A stretch of DNA of 11,237 bases from Conidiobolus incongruus B7586 (GCA_000697335.1 JNEM01006070.1:1-11237); one strand, 5' to 3'. Positions 1 through 9,989 are shown, counted from the stretch's first letter. A program made the numbers and translations. Notes: generated from the sequence alone by a model not told the origin.

Positions 1-138
1 TATACTGATGTGATAAATTCAATTTTTGCAATTAATTTCAAGTACTCAGACATCTTTCTCTATCAATATCCAATCGACAAACTATTGGAAAAAACTACCT
101 TATCCTTTGAGTATAAGATAAATTATACCATAATATAA
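1..138 (+). CDS. 3' end of an unidentified protein gene (partial, runs off the left edge)
   Basis: Frame 1 is open from the first base through 45 codons to a TAA at 136-138. GC is about 27-28%, above the spacer that follows, and many codons end in C or G (TTC, AAG, TAC, GAC, ATC, CTC, ACC, TCC, GAG), which is unusual for chance reading in this spacer. The tail is rich in aromatic, Ile and Lys residues and ends in ...EYKINYTII. An AATAAA lies about 33 bp after the stop, a spacing close to that of the F-box gene in this window. I do not recognise the family; no domain can be named from 45 residues. An alternative is a minus-strand gene starting at 53 (ATG with A at -3, reading MSEYLKLIAKIEF..., in-frame stop just upstream). 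I prefer the plus-strand reading because it is longer and has a matching 3' signal, but the region is too short to be sure. Confidence 0.5.
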   Translation, partial: YTDVINSIFAINFKYSDIFLYQYPIDKLLEKTTLSFEYKINYTII

Positions 139-170
139 ATCACTTGACATAAAAGTTGAATGCCGTATAT

Positions 171-176
171 AATAAA
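171..176 (+). terminator. Poly(A) signal AATAAA after the left partial gene
   Basis: An exact AATAAA lies 33 bp downstream of the TAA at 136-138. Such hexamers occur by chance in AT-rich DNA, so the support comes from its position relative to the putative stop codon. Confidence 0.35.
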
Positions 177-520
177 ATACATTTGAGCCAAATATTAAAT
201 AATAATATTTATTTATTACATATTTCAAATTTATAAAATTTAATTCATTGGTTGATTAAAAATTTAAAAAATTACATTCATTATTGATAAATAACAGATT
301 ATCCTTAGGTGAAAGTATCTCAGTATTTATTCTTTATAATATAATCTTACTTAAATATATTTATTCTTATTGAAAAATTAAATTTCTAAAAGAATAAAAT
401 TTACGATTAATTAGTGATTGAATATAGATAAAAGCATATATTTCAACATCAATACAATTTAAAGATTGAATAAATAAGTAATCATTATTTCAACAAATAC
501 CTTGTTTGAATTTAAGATAT
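177..520. other. AT-rich spacer, no gene seen
   Basis: This is low-complexity A/T sequence with frequent stops in every frame. I see no RNA gene, no long repeat and no credible coding stretch. It ends at the ATAT (517-520) that borders island A. Confidence 0.6.
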
Positions 521-790
521 TGCTGATCTCCTGGAAAGTAGACTTACAATAAAAATCACGTAGATTCTATAAAACAGGCCAAGCACGACTAACGATATAC
601 TTTAAAGGAGTTTTACTAAAATATCAAGGTGTGTTTAGTTCTTCGCCAATGTGTTGAAGCTCCAATTACTATTATAGTCTGGAATTTTCTATTGTGCAAG
701 GATTACGCCTAGTATTTGTAAGTAGATTACATTCGGAATCATGACGGACAGTTTAAGTTGAATGGAGAGCGGACCTTCCTATCCTTGACA
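521..790. mobile_element. Island A: probable old solo LTR (fossil), 270 bp
   Basis: This 270 bp block is about 37% GC (46 C, 53 G) inside spacer DNA of roughly half that GC. It starts with TG (TGCTGATCTCC) and ends with CA (CCTTGACA), and it is directly bordered by the 4-bp repeat ATAT on both sides (517-520 and 791-794), as expected for a target-site duplication. It has no open reading frame of note and no internal retroelement genes lie next to it. TG...CA ends with short flanking repeats are typical of LTRs, and a lone copy suggests recombination between the two LTRs of a lost element. Read on the minus strand it starts TGTCA, like island B, which would fit a Ty3-like LTR, but orientation and family are uncertain. 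The flanking ATAT is weak evidence in such AT-rich DNA. Alternatives are a gene relic or a non-autonomous element. Confidence 0.45.
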
Positions 791-1272
791 ATATGTATTT
801 CTAAGTTGGAATAATAAGGGTAATAATAATAATGTAATTGAATGATTTTACATATTTCGAGATATATTATACTCCTAATTAAAACATATAATTAAAAGAT
901 AATATAATCAGGATTTATATATACATATTGAAACATAAGCGTCATATAGGAATGATCATTGCTAATTTAGAATCTAGAAATATTATATAATGCTAAAACA
1001 TATTTATATTTGATTACAATTATTAAAATCACTAGTCTTGGATTAGATAATTTTTGAATTCAAAATTATAGTTATATATGATTTACATAAAGTGCAATTA
1101 CTGTGTTATAGTTTATTATTATTGATCAATTAACCCTTGAATTTATTTATTTCAATATTTGGTTATCATCTCATTATATTGAAATACGTAGAGATTATAT
1201 CAATTAGTTCAATATTGCTAACTTTAATTTTCTTAAATTTATATAAATTATTATAACAATTTAATATATTAT

Positions 1273-1296
1273 ATATTAATATATTAATATATTAAT
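1273..1296. repeat. (ATATTAAT)3 short tandem repeat
   Basis: Three exact, contiguous copies of the octamer ATATTAAT sit in a wider AT alternation (about 1263-1305). It is a simple repeat with no assigned function. Confidence 0.8.
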
Positions 1297-1391
1297 AAAT
1301 AATTCTAATAATAATATTGATATAATATATTTCAACAATATTTTAGAGATTGATTATTTGTAGTACTAAATTCATAAAATAATTTATTTAA

Positions 1392-1730
1392 TATATTATT
1401 AAGGTAAATTCAGTTGCACCAATTAATCAAGCTTTAACTACTGAGTTTGAATATGGACTAATCATAATATTACCAACGCAACAATTCGATAAAATTATTC
1501 TGTATATTTGTTTATAGTATCTATTTGAACTAAAGTTTGAAACAAATAATTTATCAATTCTCTCTCCTTAAGCCAAATGCACTTCATTTGGATTGGTAAA
1601 ATTATATGATTCAAAAAATTTTTCTAATAAATTAAAGAATGTAATATTCATTCAACAACTATGATTCACTGATATTAACTATGTTACCTTGATTTTTAAT
1701 TTGACCCCTATTTTAAACGTTTTTACCCAA
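1392..1730 (+). pseudogene. Possible decayed coding stretch (weak)
   Basis: One plus-strand frame is open for 41 codons (1392-1514) and stays mostly open for about 113 codons, with a few in-frame stops where I would expect about ten at 80% AT. The first run has a mixed, protein-like composition (for example ALTTEFEYGLIIILPTQQF) and GC higher than its surroundings. No start, splice-site pair or family can be recognised. It could be the remnant of a host gene, an exon of an unrecognised gene, or chance among many frames. Confidence is low. Confidence 0.18.
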
Positions 1731-4700
1731 TAAAATTTTGATATAATTTAAATTATTTTATTTTGATTAGTTTCGAAATAAATTTCATATAAATATATTG
1801 GCTGAAAAATAGAAATATCAAGTATAAGCCATTAATTCATATTCTATTTTAAATATAGCTAGATAATAGATTTATTTGGTATACAATCAAATTCAAGAAT
1901 ATGCAATATAAGTAGTCAAAAGGGAGAGTAATTAATAGTTTTCTTTACAGAAATATTCTAATATATTAATCCAGATATAACTGTAATAAATTAGATATAA
2001 TATAACTTGATTAATAGGAATAACGATTTTGCAAGCAAGTCTTTTCATAATAGAATGCTGATTTTTAGATTGTATTATTAAATCAATGAATATGAAATTA
2101 TTTATAAGATCTATATCAATATACTAATTTTGTTTTTAATAAAAATACACTTCTCAATGAACGTTTTTCATATGACAATACAATATTCTCTCCCCCTTTA
2201 AAATTTAGTGTAATTTAAAATCACAAAATAATAATGTACTTAATCGAATATCAATTGATTATTCAATAAAATATTGTTAGAAATTTTAGATTTCTCAATG
2301 CATTATAAATATAAAGTAGTTATCTAAGAATAAAAACAATGCTATTTAATTTTAATATATTTAGCTGATATGATTTCAAAATATACGGTAATAAAATACC
2401 AATAATTTAGCAGTAATAATCAGTAATTAGTTTAGGCTACGTAATAAATTATTCCAAATGACATAATTAGATTAAACAGTTGATTTATTAAGCTGTTTCG
2501 TGTATACTCTGCAAACTGATATTTTGCAAAAAATAATTTAAAAATGGATGCATAATATAGAAACTAACTTACTTTATTTAATTCGATTAATGATTAGGCA
2601 AAGTATTTTAAAGATCATATTAAATAATTTGAGTAAATATTTTCGTATATATTCATTCAATTCATGATTGAATTTTCAAGCTTTAAAATATCTAAAATTG
2701 AAAATTATAAATTCGATCTAGGAATTCTAACGTATTTAATATCAACCTTTGAAAATAATTAATATTATGAATTCTCTCAAGAATAATACGGTTAATAATT
2801 TTTAACTTTTGAATATATTTGACCAAGCTATATATTTTAAATATGATAAATATAATCTTTCACAATCGTTAATTTTAAGTAAGATATTTATCACTGAATA
2901 TTATTTTCTGAATTGTATTAAATTCAAAATTTCGGGTATTTCTATTAATATATTTGAAATTGCGGCCAAATAAAACATTCTTTTGATTGCATGAAATTTA
3001 TTAGCTTATAATTGGTTAATAATAGTCAATAAAGATATTTTTCAAATAACCCATGATTACCATACAAAAACTAAATACATTACAATATTTCTATTAGGAT
3101 ATTGAAAAGTATTGTTATGGAGTTATAATTTCATAATTGATATATTTATTTATTTATTTAAAATAAACCCTCATATGATTCACCTTTAGGAATTAAATCG
3201 TTCTGATGTTGGATTAGATAATGAGGATTTATCATTGATTAAAATATTTTCTGATAGTGTATATAATATTTATTTTTGAATAGAAAAAAAATATTGAATA
3301 TTTGTATTCGATATCATGAATGTTCTATCAGTATATAATGAAAACTAGATATAATATAAATTAATAAGTATATTTTAGTCAAAGTCATATTAAATAATAA
3401 TTAATATTTGAAATCAACAACTCAGATAATAGGTCGATATATTTTTTAGTCAGACTGGAGAAGTTCAATAAAATTAAATACATAATTTTTTAATATTACA
3501 TTAATATTTAATTAATTAATATTTATCAATTTATATAGTAATGATAATATAATGTTTCGGGTAAAACTTATAGAATGAATAAGAATTAATGCTATCCTTA
3601 AGTTTTCACATTATCTACTTCACCATATTTTTTAAACTCGATATATTAATTCTAAATACCACACAATTGAAGTTTTTTAACCAATGTAATAATTATAGTC
3701 CAAATAAAACATATTTATGCAAAAACATATCCTTGACTATTCAACAATCAGTTATCATAATTTATTAACAATAGTTTATGTTATTCAAAAAGATTGAAAA
3801 GCAGATCATTTATCAAATATGAACCAATACATAGCTAGCAAATCATTGAATGGTTTCAAACAGGATTTCACTTACTGAAAATCTTATAATCAAATACTCC
3901 GAAGAAATTGTGGTGTTATGTGATTGATTTTTAATCAAATTCAGTTAAACAAATTTATCAAATAATGCAAAAATTTACTTTGATTTTTGTAATTTTTAGT
4001 AATATATTTGTAATATTTAATAGTATATAAAATTATATATTAGATTGATAATTTCAAAAGTATATAATTAATTTTATTGAAAATACTTTATCTATTTCGA
4101 GCATTTTGGGATTACCTAGTTAAGGATTAGTCTATCCAATTATTTATATTAATAATATTTTCAATATTGGTATTATTGAATTGATAGTGAGATAAGTGAC
4201 AAAAATTAATAAAGTTTAATAGTTACTGACTCCTACATAAATATATTCTTAATATTTATTTTAATACGAAATATGAAACCTTGGGATCGCTATTAAGATA
4301 TTGTTTAATATTATATATTCCAAAAACAAGTTTACAAATTATTTCAAATTTTTCTAAGTTTTATATAATATTGTTTGAGAATAAGTTACTAACTTATTTA
4401 ATTGTAGGTGGTTAAATATTTACTAGTACTTATCTCACTACTTGATTAACAATATTATGATATAAATTAATCAATCAACTCTATCTTAAAAACTCAATCT
4501 AGAAATTATATTCTACTATTAAATTAAAGTGGAATGTTTAGTAATTTGAAAGATATTTTCTAATATAAATTTAAGATTAACTATGCAACTTATTCGCATT
4601 TAATGAAGCGTAATGAAAGGGTAAAAATAAAATTTAAATTAAATATTAAACTTAAAATATTTAGTTTAGTTGTTAATATAAAAATGTTTTAATTAAAATT

Positions 4701-4741
4701 TTATTAAAAATTTAGATTCAACATAATTGATGCAATAATCT

Positions 4742-5072
4742 TGTGATTACCTAGATGGTAATCCGCCCGACCAACTTCATCTCGCCATCTATTACCTTAT
4801 AGAGATAAAATTTCGGAATACCCATCACATCACTTCAAGCTTTCATTTTTCTGAAAATTTAATACACTCCTTCACACTATTTACGACAGACGAATGGTGT
4901 TTAAAATAATCATTGTTGGAATACATTTTCATTATCACCTCCGGTCTTATGTGAAGCCTATTAAACCATTAACAATCCTTAATAAAGCATCTTAACACAA
5001 ACTATCAAATAAACCACGAGAAAACCGCTCTCTTCCCTATTAACAACATCCAACTAGCAGTCGGTAGAACCA
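4742..5072 (+). mobile_element. Island C: probable old solo LTR (fossil), 331 bp
   Basis: This GC-richer block (119 of 331 bases, 36%) is strongly C-biased on the plus strand (82 C, 37 G). It begins TGTGATTACC and ends GAACCA, giving TG...CA ends. The flanks are TAATCT (4736-4741) and TAACCT (5073-5078), which agree at five of six positions and may be a worn target-site duplication. Just inside the left end is a perfect inverted repeat GATTACC-TAGAT-GGTAATC (4745-4763), followed by CGCCCGACC. AATAAA occurs at 4981-4986 and 5008-5013 in the right half, followed by a CTCTCTTCCC stretch, as expected if the sense strand is plus. There is no coding capacity and no retroelement gene beside it. Length, skew and layout match island B read on its minus strand. 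The exact ends are my best guess, and an unrelated GC-rich relic remains possible. Confidence 0.4.
4745..4763. repeat. Perfect inverted repeat near the left end of island C
   Basis: The arms GATTACC (4745-4751) and GGTAATC (4757-4763) pair perfectly around TAGAT. A further ATTACC at 4791-4796 and CCATCT at 4785-4790 could pair with GGTAAT (4757-4762) and AGATGG (4753-4758), so alternative hairpins are possible. Island B has a palindrome at the corresponding position. Confidence 0.8.
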
Positions 5073-5217
5073 TAACCTAAATATATTCAATCGATCTTAA
5101 TGCTAGAATTTTTGTGTAATAAAATATAACAGTTTATTCATGTTCATCATTTAAACTATATAAATTAGCTATATTTTTCATATTTTAATATCTACGCAAT
5201 ATCGATTTAATAATATG

Positions 5218-5262
<45 letters not shown>
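5218..5262. repeat. (ATA)15 microsatellite
   Basis: Fifteen uninterrupted ATA units make this the longest simple repeat in the window. It begins about 145 bp after the inferred right end of island C. Its length and purity suggest it is variable between strains. Confidence 0.95.
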
Positions 5263-5265
<3 letters not shown>

Positions 5266-5957
5266 TAGCAAACTAGATATTAAACCATTATATTATATAA
5301 TGCGGTCTATATAATAAATAAATGTCATATTTCTGACTATATTAAATGATAATATATAATTAAACATTGATTTAAATTTTAATATTGTTCTATATTATAT
5401 TCAATAGTGCTTAGAATTGAGATAAATAAACCTTATCATTAATTATTTTCGTAATATTTTTAATATAAATAGAAAGATCAAAATAATTTACACTCATTAT
5501 AATACCTTGATTGAATTAAATAAGAAAATAACTAGATAATCTAATTAATAATGTGATCTATCTCATATCTAAGTTTCTACCAATAATTTATTTTATTTGA
5601 AAAAGAGCTATCAAGCCATCAAAATCTTTAACTATAAACTGTGAATAATTAGTTATATAAGACCATTACAATTTAATAATTAAATTTTCAATTGTCTAAA
5701 TCATATTTAAAATTTATCTATTTTTATAATAACTTGTTTAATATGTATATTGTATTGAATCTTTCACATTTTGGTGATTTAGATCTATAGCAATAAATAG
5801 TTGTCAGAAGCATTGCTAAATATAGAAACAGTTTTAATAAGTTTTAGGATTAAATAATTTTATTCAGTTATTTGAAAATATTAACTATGAAAATCATAGT
5901 TCAAAATAATAATTGAAAATAGTTGGTTAAAAACGATATCATTATATTATAAAAACA

Positions 5958-5978
5958 ATAATAATAATAATAATAATA
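5958..5978. repeat. (ATA)7 microsatellite
   Basis: Seven uninterrupted ATA units lie about 285 bp upstream of the F-box/LRR start codon, with the same unit as the longer tract at 5218-5262. Confidence 0.9.
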
Positions 5979-6163
5979 TATAAAAATAATTTTTCTAATA
6001 TAAGTTCATTCACATTCCTTTAATAATTATAGTTAATATCCTTAATATATTTAATTTAATATTTCTAGGTAAAAATAAATAGATAAATTGTTATCAAATC
6101 TATTGTTATAAATAAACATGCAAAATATTTTAGAAAAACTTGTTATTTTTTTAAATTTTAAAG

Positions 6164-6222
6164 CTTTTGAGAACAATTCAAAAGGTTTCAAAGAAAAAAG
6201 ATTGAGTATAACTAGGTATACT
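6164..6222 (+). promoter_or_regulatory. Two inverted repeats upstream of the F-box gene
   Basis: CTTTTGA (6164-6170) and TCAAAAG (6178-6184) form a perfect 7-bp dyad around a 7-bp spacer. AGTATA (6205-6210) and TATACT (6217-6222) form a perfect 6-bp dyad around ACTAGG. Their centres are about 40 bp apart, and the pair ends 40 bp before the ATG at 6263. Position and symmetry suit binding sites for dimeric factors or a structured 5' leader. Short AT-rich dyads arise often by chance, so the functional call is an inference. Confidence 0.3.
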
Positions 6223-6262
6223 GTTATTCAAAAATTACTAAGTTTTTACTATTAAATAAGAC

Positions 6263-7690
6263 ATGGATTCCGATACTGAATACAGCCAAGATGATCTCGA
6301 TTATAGTCAAGACGAATCGCAACCAGATGATCTATTTCCTAATTACGACCCTTCTATTTTTTTATGGAGCTTAGGACATGTAGTTAAATATTGTTCCCCA
6401 AGAGTGTTAAAAAACCTACGTCTCGTCAACAGCGAAGCCAAGCGTTACTCTGACACTAAGTTATTTCAATTCATGCAGTTTGATTTCAATTGCATTTCAG
6501 AATACAAAAATTTACGAGCAAATTACTTCGAGAATATCAACAAATTCATCCAGCGCTCACAGCTTTACCGTTCGTACGTTGTATCTTTGAGCTTCCATTA
6601 TGAACTATCCCCTCAGCTTCTTACGGAAATATGCAGAAGCTTCCCCAACATTAAATATTTGACTCTCTCTGATTTAAACATGTCAGAAACAGAGATTTTG
6701 AAACCAATCTCTGGATTGAGTCAATTAGAAAAATTAAGTTTAAAAAATTCTAAAATTTTTCGTGACCCAGATGCTACTCCACCAATCCAACGCATTGACC
6801 TTCCACTTTCTTTACAAGTGGTCAGTTTAGAGTTTGTTGAGCTATTAAACAATCCAATCCATTTTATTGATTCGTTTTCTCATCAACATTTCTCCAAGTT
6901 TGAAATCAAGGAGGCTGAAAGCCTAGAATCGGTTTTCTTGCTCTATGGAACCTCCATTAAAGCCGAAAAAATAAGTATGCAACTCCCCTCTATCGATACG
7001 AGTTTTGTCGTTTCTGAGGTTTTGGGTAGAAGAAAAGAACTGAATAGTTTTGAATTGGAATGCGAGAAGCTGAATCAAGAGATAATCAACTCGATCCAAT
7101 CCAATCATAACCTCAGAAGCCTCAAGCTTATTAACCCAATAGACGCTTACCGCATTCCTTTGGAACCTATTCCCATTGTGGCAAATACGTTCAAGTATTT
7201 GACTTGCTTTACTTTCCATCATAATATTGGATACTGCGAAACACTTAATAATTTATTATCGAATATGCCGTATCTAAAAAAATTATCTGTTGGATCTGGA
7301 TTTTTGGGCGAAAGTGTAATCGAGCCTCTTCGTAATCATTGTGCAATGTTAGAAGACTTATCCTTGGTTAAAATCCATAAACCAGGTGGTATGGTCCCAC
7401 ATAAACACTCTGGTTTATTTTTTCTCAGTGTATTCGATCAAAAATTTTTGTGCTCTGCTACGTTGAATAAGCTAACTATCCAGCGCATTAATTTTATTGG
7501 ATTTCTTCCTCAATACGCGAACTTATTTCCTAATTTAGAAATTATAAAGTTCATTGACTGGTCCGAAAAGCTGGAAGAAAAGCCCACATTTGAAAGGTTT
7601 GAAGAATACCTTGAAAATTTTGACGATTACTGGGCTGAATACCACGAAACTACCTTTTTACAGTCTGTAATCCTTCATAAAATCCATTAA
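6263..7690 (+). CDS. F-box-like / leucine-rich-repeat (RNI-like) protein, 475 aa
   Basis: This intronless gene encodes a soluble 475-residue protein. The start is the first ATG after an in-frame TAA at 6257-6259 and has G at -3 and G at +4. Residues 1-30 are acidic and repeat YSQD (7-10, 14-17). Residues about 31-75 resemble a divergent F-box: ...YCSPRVLKNLRLVNSEAKRY... fits the usual L-SP-L--LRLV-K--- pattern, but the leading LP-E is missing. From about 126 on, LRR-like strands recur: FPNIKYLTLSDLN, LSQLEKLSLKNSKI, LSLQVVSLEFVELL, HNLRSLKLINPI, MPYLKKLSVGSGF, CAMLEDLSLVKI and FPNLEIIKFIDW. The C-terminus (about 434-461) is acidic and aromatic. No signal peptide or membrane segment is visible. 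In known families the F-box binds Skp1 in an SCF ubiquitin ligase and the LRR horseshoe holds the substrate; that role is inferred here and the substrate is unknown. If the F-box is too degenerate, it is simply an LRR protein. It stands alone, with no neighbour in an operon-like arrangement. Confidence 0.9.
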   Translation: MDSDTEYSQDDLDYSQDESQPDDLFPNYDPSIFLWSLGHVVKYCSPRVLKNLRLVNSEAKRYSDTKLFQFMQFDFNCISEYKNLRANYFENINKFIQRSQLYRSYVVSLSFHYELSPQLLTEICRSFPNIKYLTLSDLNMSETEILKPISGLSQLEKLSLKNSKIFRDPDATPPIQRIDLPLSLQVVSLEFVELLNNPIHFIDSFSHQHFSKFEIKEAESLESVFLLYGTSIKAEKISMQLPSIDTSFVVSEVLGRRKELNSFELECEKLNQEIINSIQSNHNLRSLKLINPIDAYRIPLEPIPIVANTFKYLTCFTFHHNIGYCETLNNLLSNMPYLKKLSVGSGFLGESVIEPLRNHCAMLEDLSLVKIHKPGGMVPHKHSGLFFLSVFDQKFLCSATLNKLTIQRINFIGFLPQYANLFPNLEIIKFIDWSEKLEEKPTFERFEEYLENFDDYWAEYHETTFLQSVILHKIH

Positions 7691-7709
7691 GTTTGCTTTT
7701 TATAATATT

Positions 7710-7719
7710 AATAAATAAA
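7710..7719 (+). terminator. Overlapping AATAAA poly(A) signals of the F-box gene
   Basis: AATAAATAAA contains AATAAA at 7710-7715 and 7714-7719, 20-29 bp after the stop codon at 7688-7690. The position is right for a short 3' UTR. AT-rich DNA makes the hexamer common, but the doubled signal so close to the stop is reasonable support. Confidence 0.5.
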
Positions 7720-9879
7720 TTGCTATACTTATTATTAACTATTTCTTTATATATATGACTTCATATACAATTTCATCATTGATTTACTAGCTCTTTAATT
7801 AATTTTTACATTGCTAAATGACAAAATAATTTCGAAGAACTATATGAATATGCTAAACCATTAATTCGAACCTTTGATAGGTCATTATATTTATTTAAAT
7901 ATTTTTGAAGCAATTTTAAGGTTATATTATAACATTTTTATCATGAATATAAATCTTATAAATACGGCATTAATGGAATATTTCATTTATATTATCATTT
8001 TATTATAGTATTGACAAACTTTTGAGTAAATGCCTAAATCCATGAATATAACTATAATAAATGATGATATTATTATAATTATATTATTTCCTATTATAAT
8101 TTTTGATTTTAATTCAATAAGGAGTGGTATGTTTTGAATAAGTTATAATAATCTCGGAATTAATTTAAAATATAATCATGATCAAAAGATTTATTAAAAG
8201 TATTTTTTGATTATTTCTATCTTAATTCAATGGTAATTAATTATATAACAATATTATTAATTATAATTTTAAAAAATGGTCATATTAATTGTATTTAATA
8301 GTATTTTTGATAATTTCATACATGCCAATCTAATTAACACATATAAATCAAGGCAATTTTCGTTAACTCGGTTTTTAGAGGGATATATTTACAAATTTTC
8401 AGAACCCAAATTTAATTAGAGTATTTGAATAAAATTCATTTTATTGAATATAACCATAATGATTTTTTGTGTGGATATAATAATTATAGACTATATCAGT
8501 TAAGTATTTTTTTGAAAAACTTGTCAAAATTGCTACAAATTATTACAGAATTATATATAATTTCACATACAAATCAAATAATTTATTCAAAATCTGAGTG
8601 TTATGTTATTTATCACCCACTTCCAAATTTAATCAATGGAATGGGATTAATCACAAGTTTAATGACTATTTATAAGCATTAAATTACAAAATACATATTG
8701 GAATTTGATGTCATTTTGGATAAAAGAGTAATCAAATTATACAAAATTTTAATATAATGATTATAAACAAACCCATTATAAGTTTTAACAATTTTATTAA
8801 TATTATATTATTTCATCAAATGTCTATTACAATATATATTAATATTTATATTGTAAATTCATGGATAGTGTTTTAGTACATTTATGTGATATATAGGAAC
8901 TTTTGAATGTTATGTTTCTTACTTGAATTTGTTAAATTCAAAATTAATTTATATTGTCAAAATTCACCTCGAATATATTAAATTAATAACTAGTACTTAT
9001 TTTGTAAGCATTTTGAGATGAGGATATATAAAAATTCTTAAATTAATTCGAATTTACTATTGTAGAATAAAGCAAAAAAAATTTTCATATACCTAGTATT
9101 TGATGTAAAAGCAGAGAATATAGTCTGAGTTTCATAATGTATCTACTTCAAATTCGTTTGAATGTTAAAATAAGCTTTTCATCTAATTCTACATATTTTT
9201 TAACGATTTCTATATCCATTTTACCTATTAACTGTGATAAACCTAAAATATAATACCATTGTAATTATAATAGGAGATGATTTGATAAAATTATAAAATA
9301 TTTAATTATCAAAAGCTTGAAAAAGCGATATAAATCGGCAATTGTTAAAGTTAGAGGAGTGATATATTTATTAATTCAGAATACAGTATTTTATATCACA
9401 GTATTTCTGGAAGAAATTTTTATTAAAATTGTTTTATATAATACAAATTATAGTTTTATGCATTATAGAAAATATAATCAAAAGCAAGTATATTTAGATG
9501 GAGAGCCAATTATGGTGACACCATTAAATTGTTATTGGGAATTGAAGTCAATTTTTCAATCAAACGTAGCGCTAACCAACTCTAACTCTTTGCTTAAATA
9601 TTTGATAATAAAACTCTATTATTATTATTATTATTATTTCAAACTATAAATGATAATCCTGTTATATTTTGTTGAGTTTCAATTTACTTTAGCACAATAA
9701 TTTTATATAATTTTACGGAGTTTGAAAATTGAAAAGGGACACAGTAGTGGATGGTTGATTAATTTAGTTTGGATAAATTTTATTACAATATATATTATTC
9801 TATATTTGATAAATATTTAATAAATATAGTTAATACAGAATTGATTTGATTCAAATTTAAGGGATTTATTTTATACTAC
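7720..9879. other. AT-rich intergenic region, no convincing gene
   Basis: Over 2 kb of A/T-rich DNA lies between the F-box gene and island B. The two longest open frames (8425-8682 and 9317-9649, plus strand) begin at TTG rather than ATG, consist mostly of A/T-rich codons, and the second ends in a run of Tyr codons that is just the ATT microsatellite. Small patches (about 8590-8660 and 9480-9600) look a little more protein-like but match nothing I know. No tRNA or rRNA was seen. Confidence 0.6.
9618..9638. repeat. (ATT)7 microsatellite
   Basis: Seven uninterrupted ATT units, about 240 bp left of the inferred left end of island B. It is close to the same simple repeat as the ATA tracts, read on the opposite strand. 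Confidence 0.9.
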
Positions 9880-9989
9880 TAATATTAGTTGGGAATGCCC
9901 TGTTCGGATTAGTTTAAATAAGTGAAAGAGTTATGAGGAATTCCAGGCAACTGTTAAGGAGAGAAGGAATTTATTGATGTAATCAGATA

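Larger units (their letters stand above)
791..4741. other. Long AT-rich intergenic region, no clear gene
   Basis: Nearly 4 kb of A/T-dominated sequence contains no convincing gene, tRNA or rRNA. Small items inside it are (TAA)4 at 821-832, an octamer tandem at 1273-1296, a weak coding-like stretch at 1392-1730, TTTA repeats around 3144-3160, and a slightly GC-richer patch at about 3775-3930 with only short open frames. A TTGGATTAGATAAT 14-mer occurs at 1038-1051 and again at 3209-3222. Confidence 0.6.
5073..6262. other. AT-rich upstream region of the F-box gene
   Basis: About 1.2 kb separates island C from the F-box/LRR start codon. It holds two ATA microsatellites, two inverted repeats near the gene (6164-6184 and 6205-6222) and otherwise plain AT-rich DNA with no coding stretch on either strand. 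A TATA box cannot be chosen with any confidence because TATA-like strings are everywhere. Confidence 0.6.

Noticed and set aside
1-53. Minus-strand gene start with ATG at 53
   Set aside because: Only 17 codons are visible. The overlapping plus-strand frame is longer, has C/G-ending codons and a suitable poly(A) signal, so it was preferred.
3775-3930. Slightly GC-richer patch with short open frames, including a 25-codon one from the ATG at 3850
   Set aside because: All frames are short, different frames look equally plausible, and no motif is recognisable. Treated as composition noise.
4915-4926. TGTTGGAATACA in island C, like the start of Ty1-type LTRs
   Set aside because: It lies inside the GC-rich block, not at a composition boundary, and has no matching end or flanking repeat, so it was not used as an element border.
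6923-7222. Minus-strand open frame of 99 codons inside the F-box gene
   Set aside because: It lies wholly within the strong plus-strand coding sequence, has no recognisable domain, and is explained as an antisense shadow.
7861-7885. Minus-strand GGTTCGAATT resembling a tRNA B box
   Set aside because: The B box is incomplete, no A box or cloverleaf stems are found around it, and the flanks are plain AT-rich DNA.
8425-8682. Plus-strand open frame of 85 codons
   Set aside because: It starts at TTG, has no ATG near its beginning, is made mostly of A/T-rich codons, and resembles no family. An open run of this size is expected occasionally in a 6-frame scan of 11 kb.
9317-9649. Plus-strand open frame of 110 codons
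   Set aside because: It starts at TTG and ends in a Tyr run that is the ATT microsatellite. The middle (about 9480-9600) is slightly protein-like, but not enough to support a gene.
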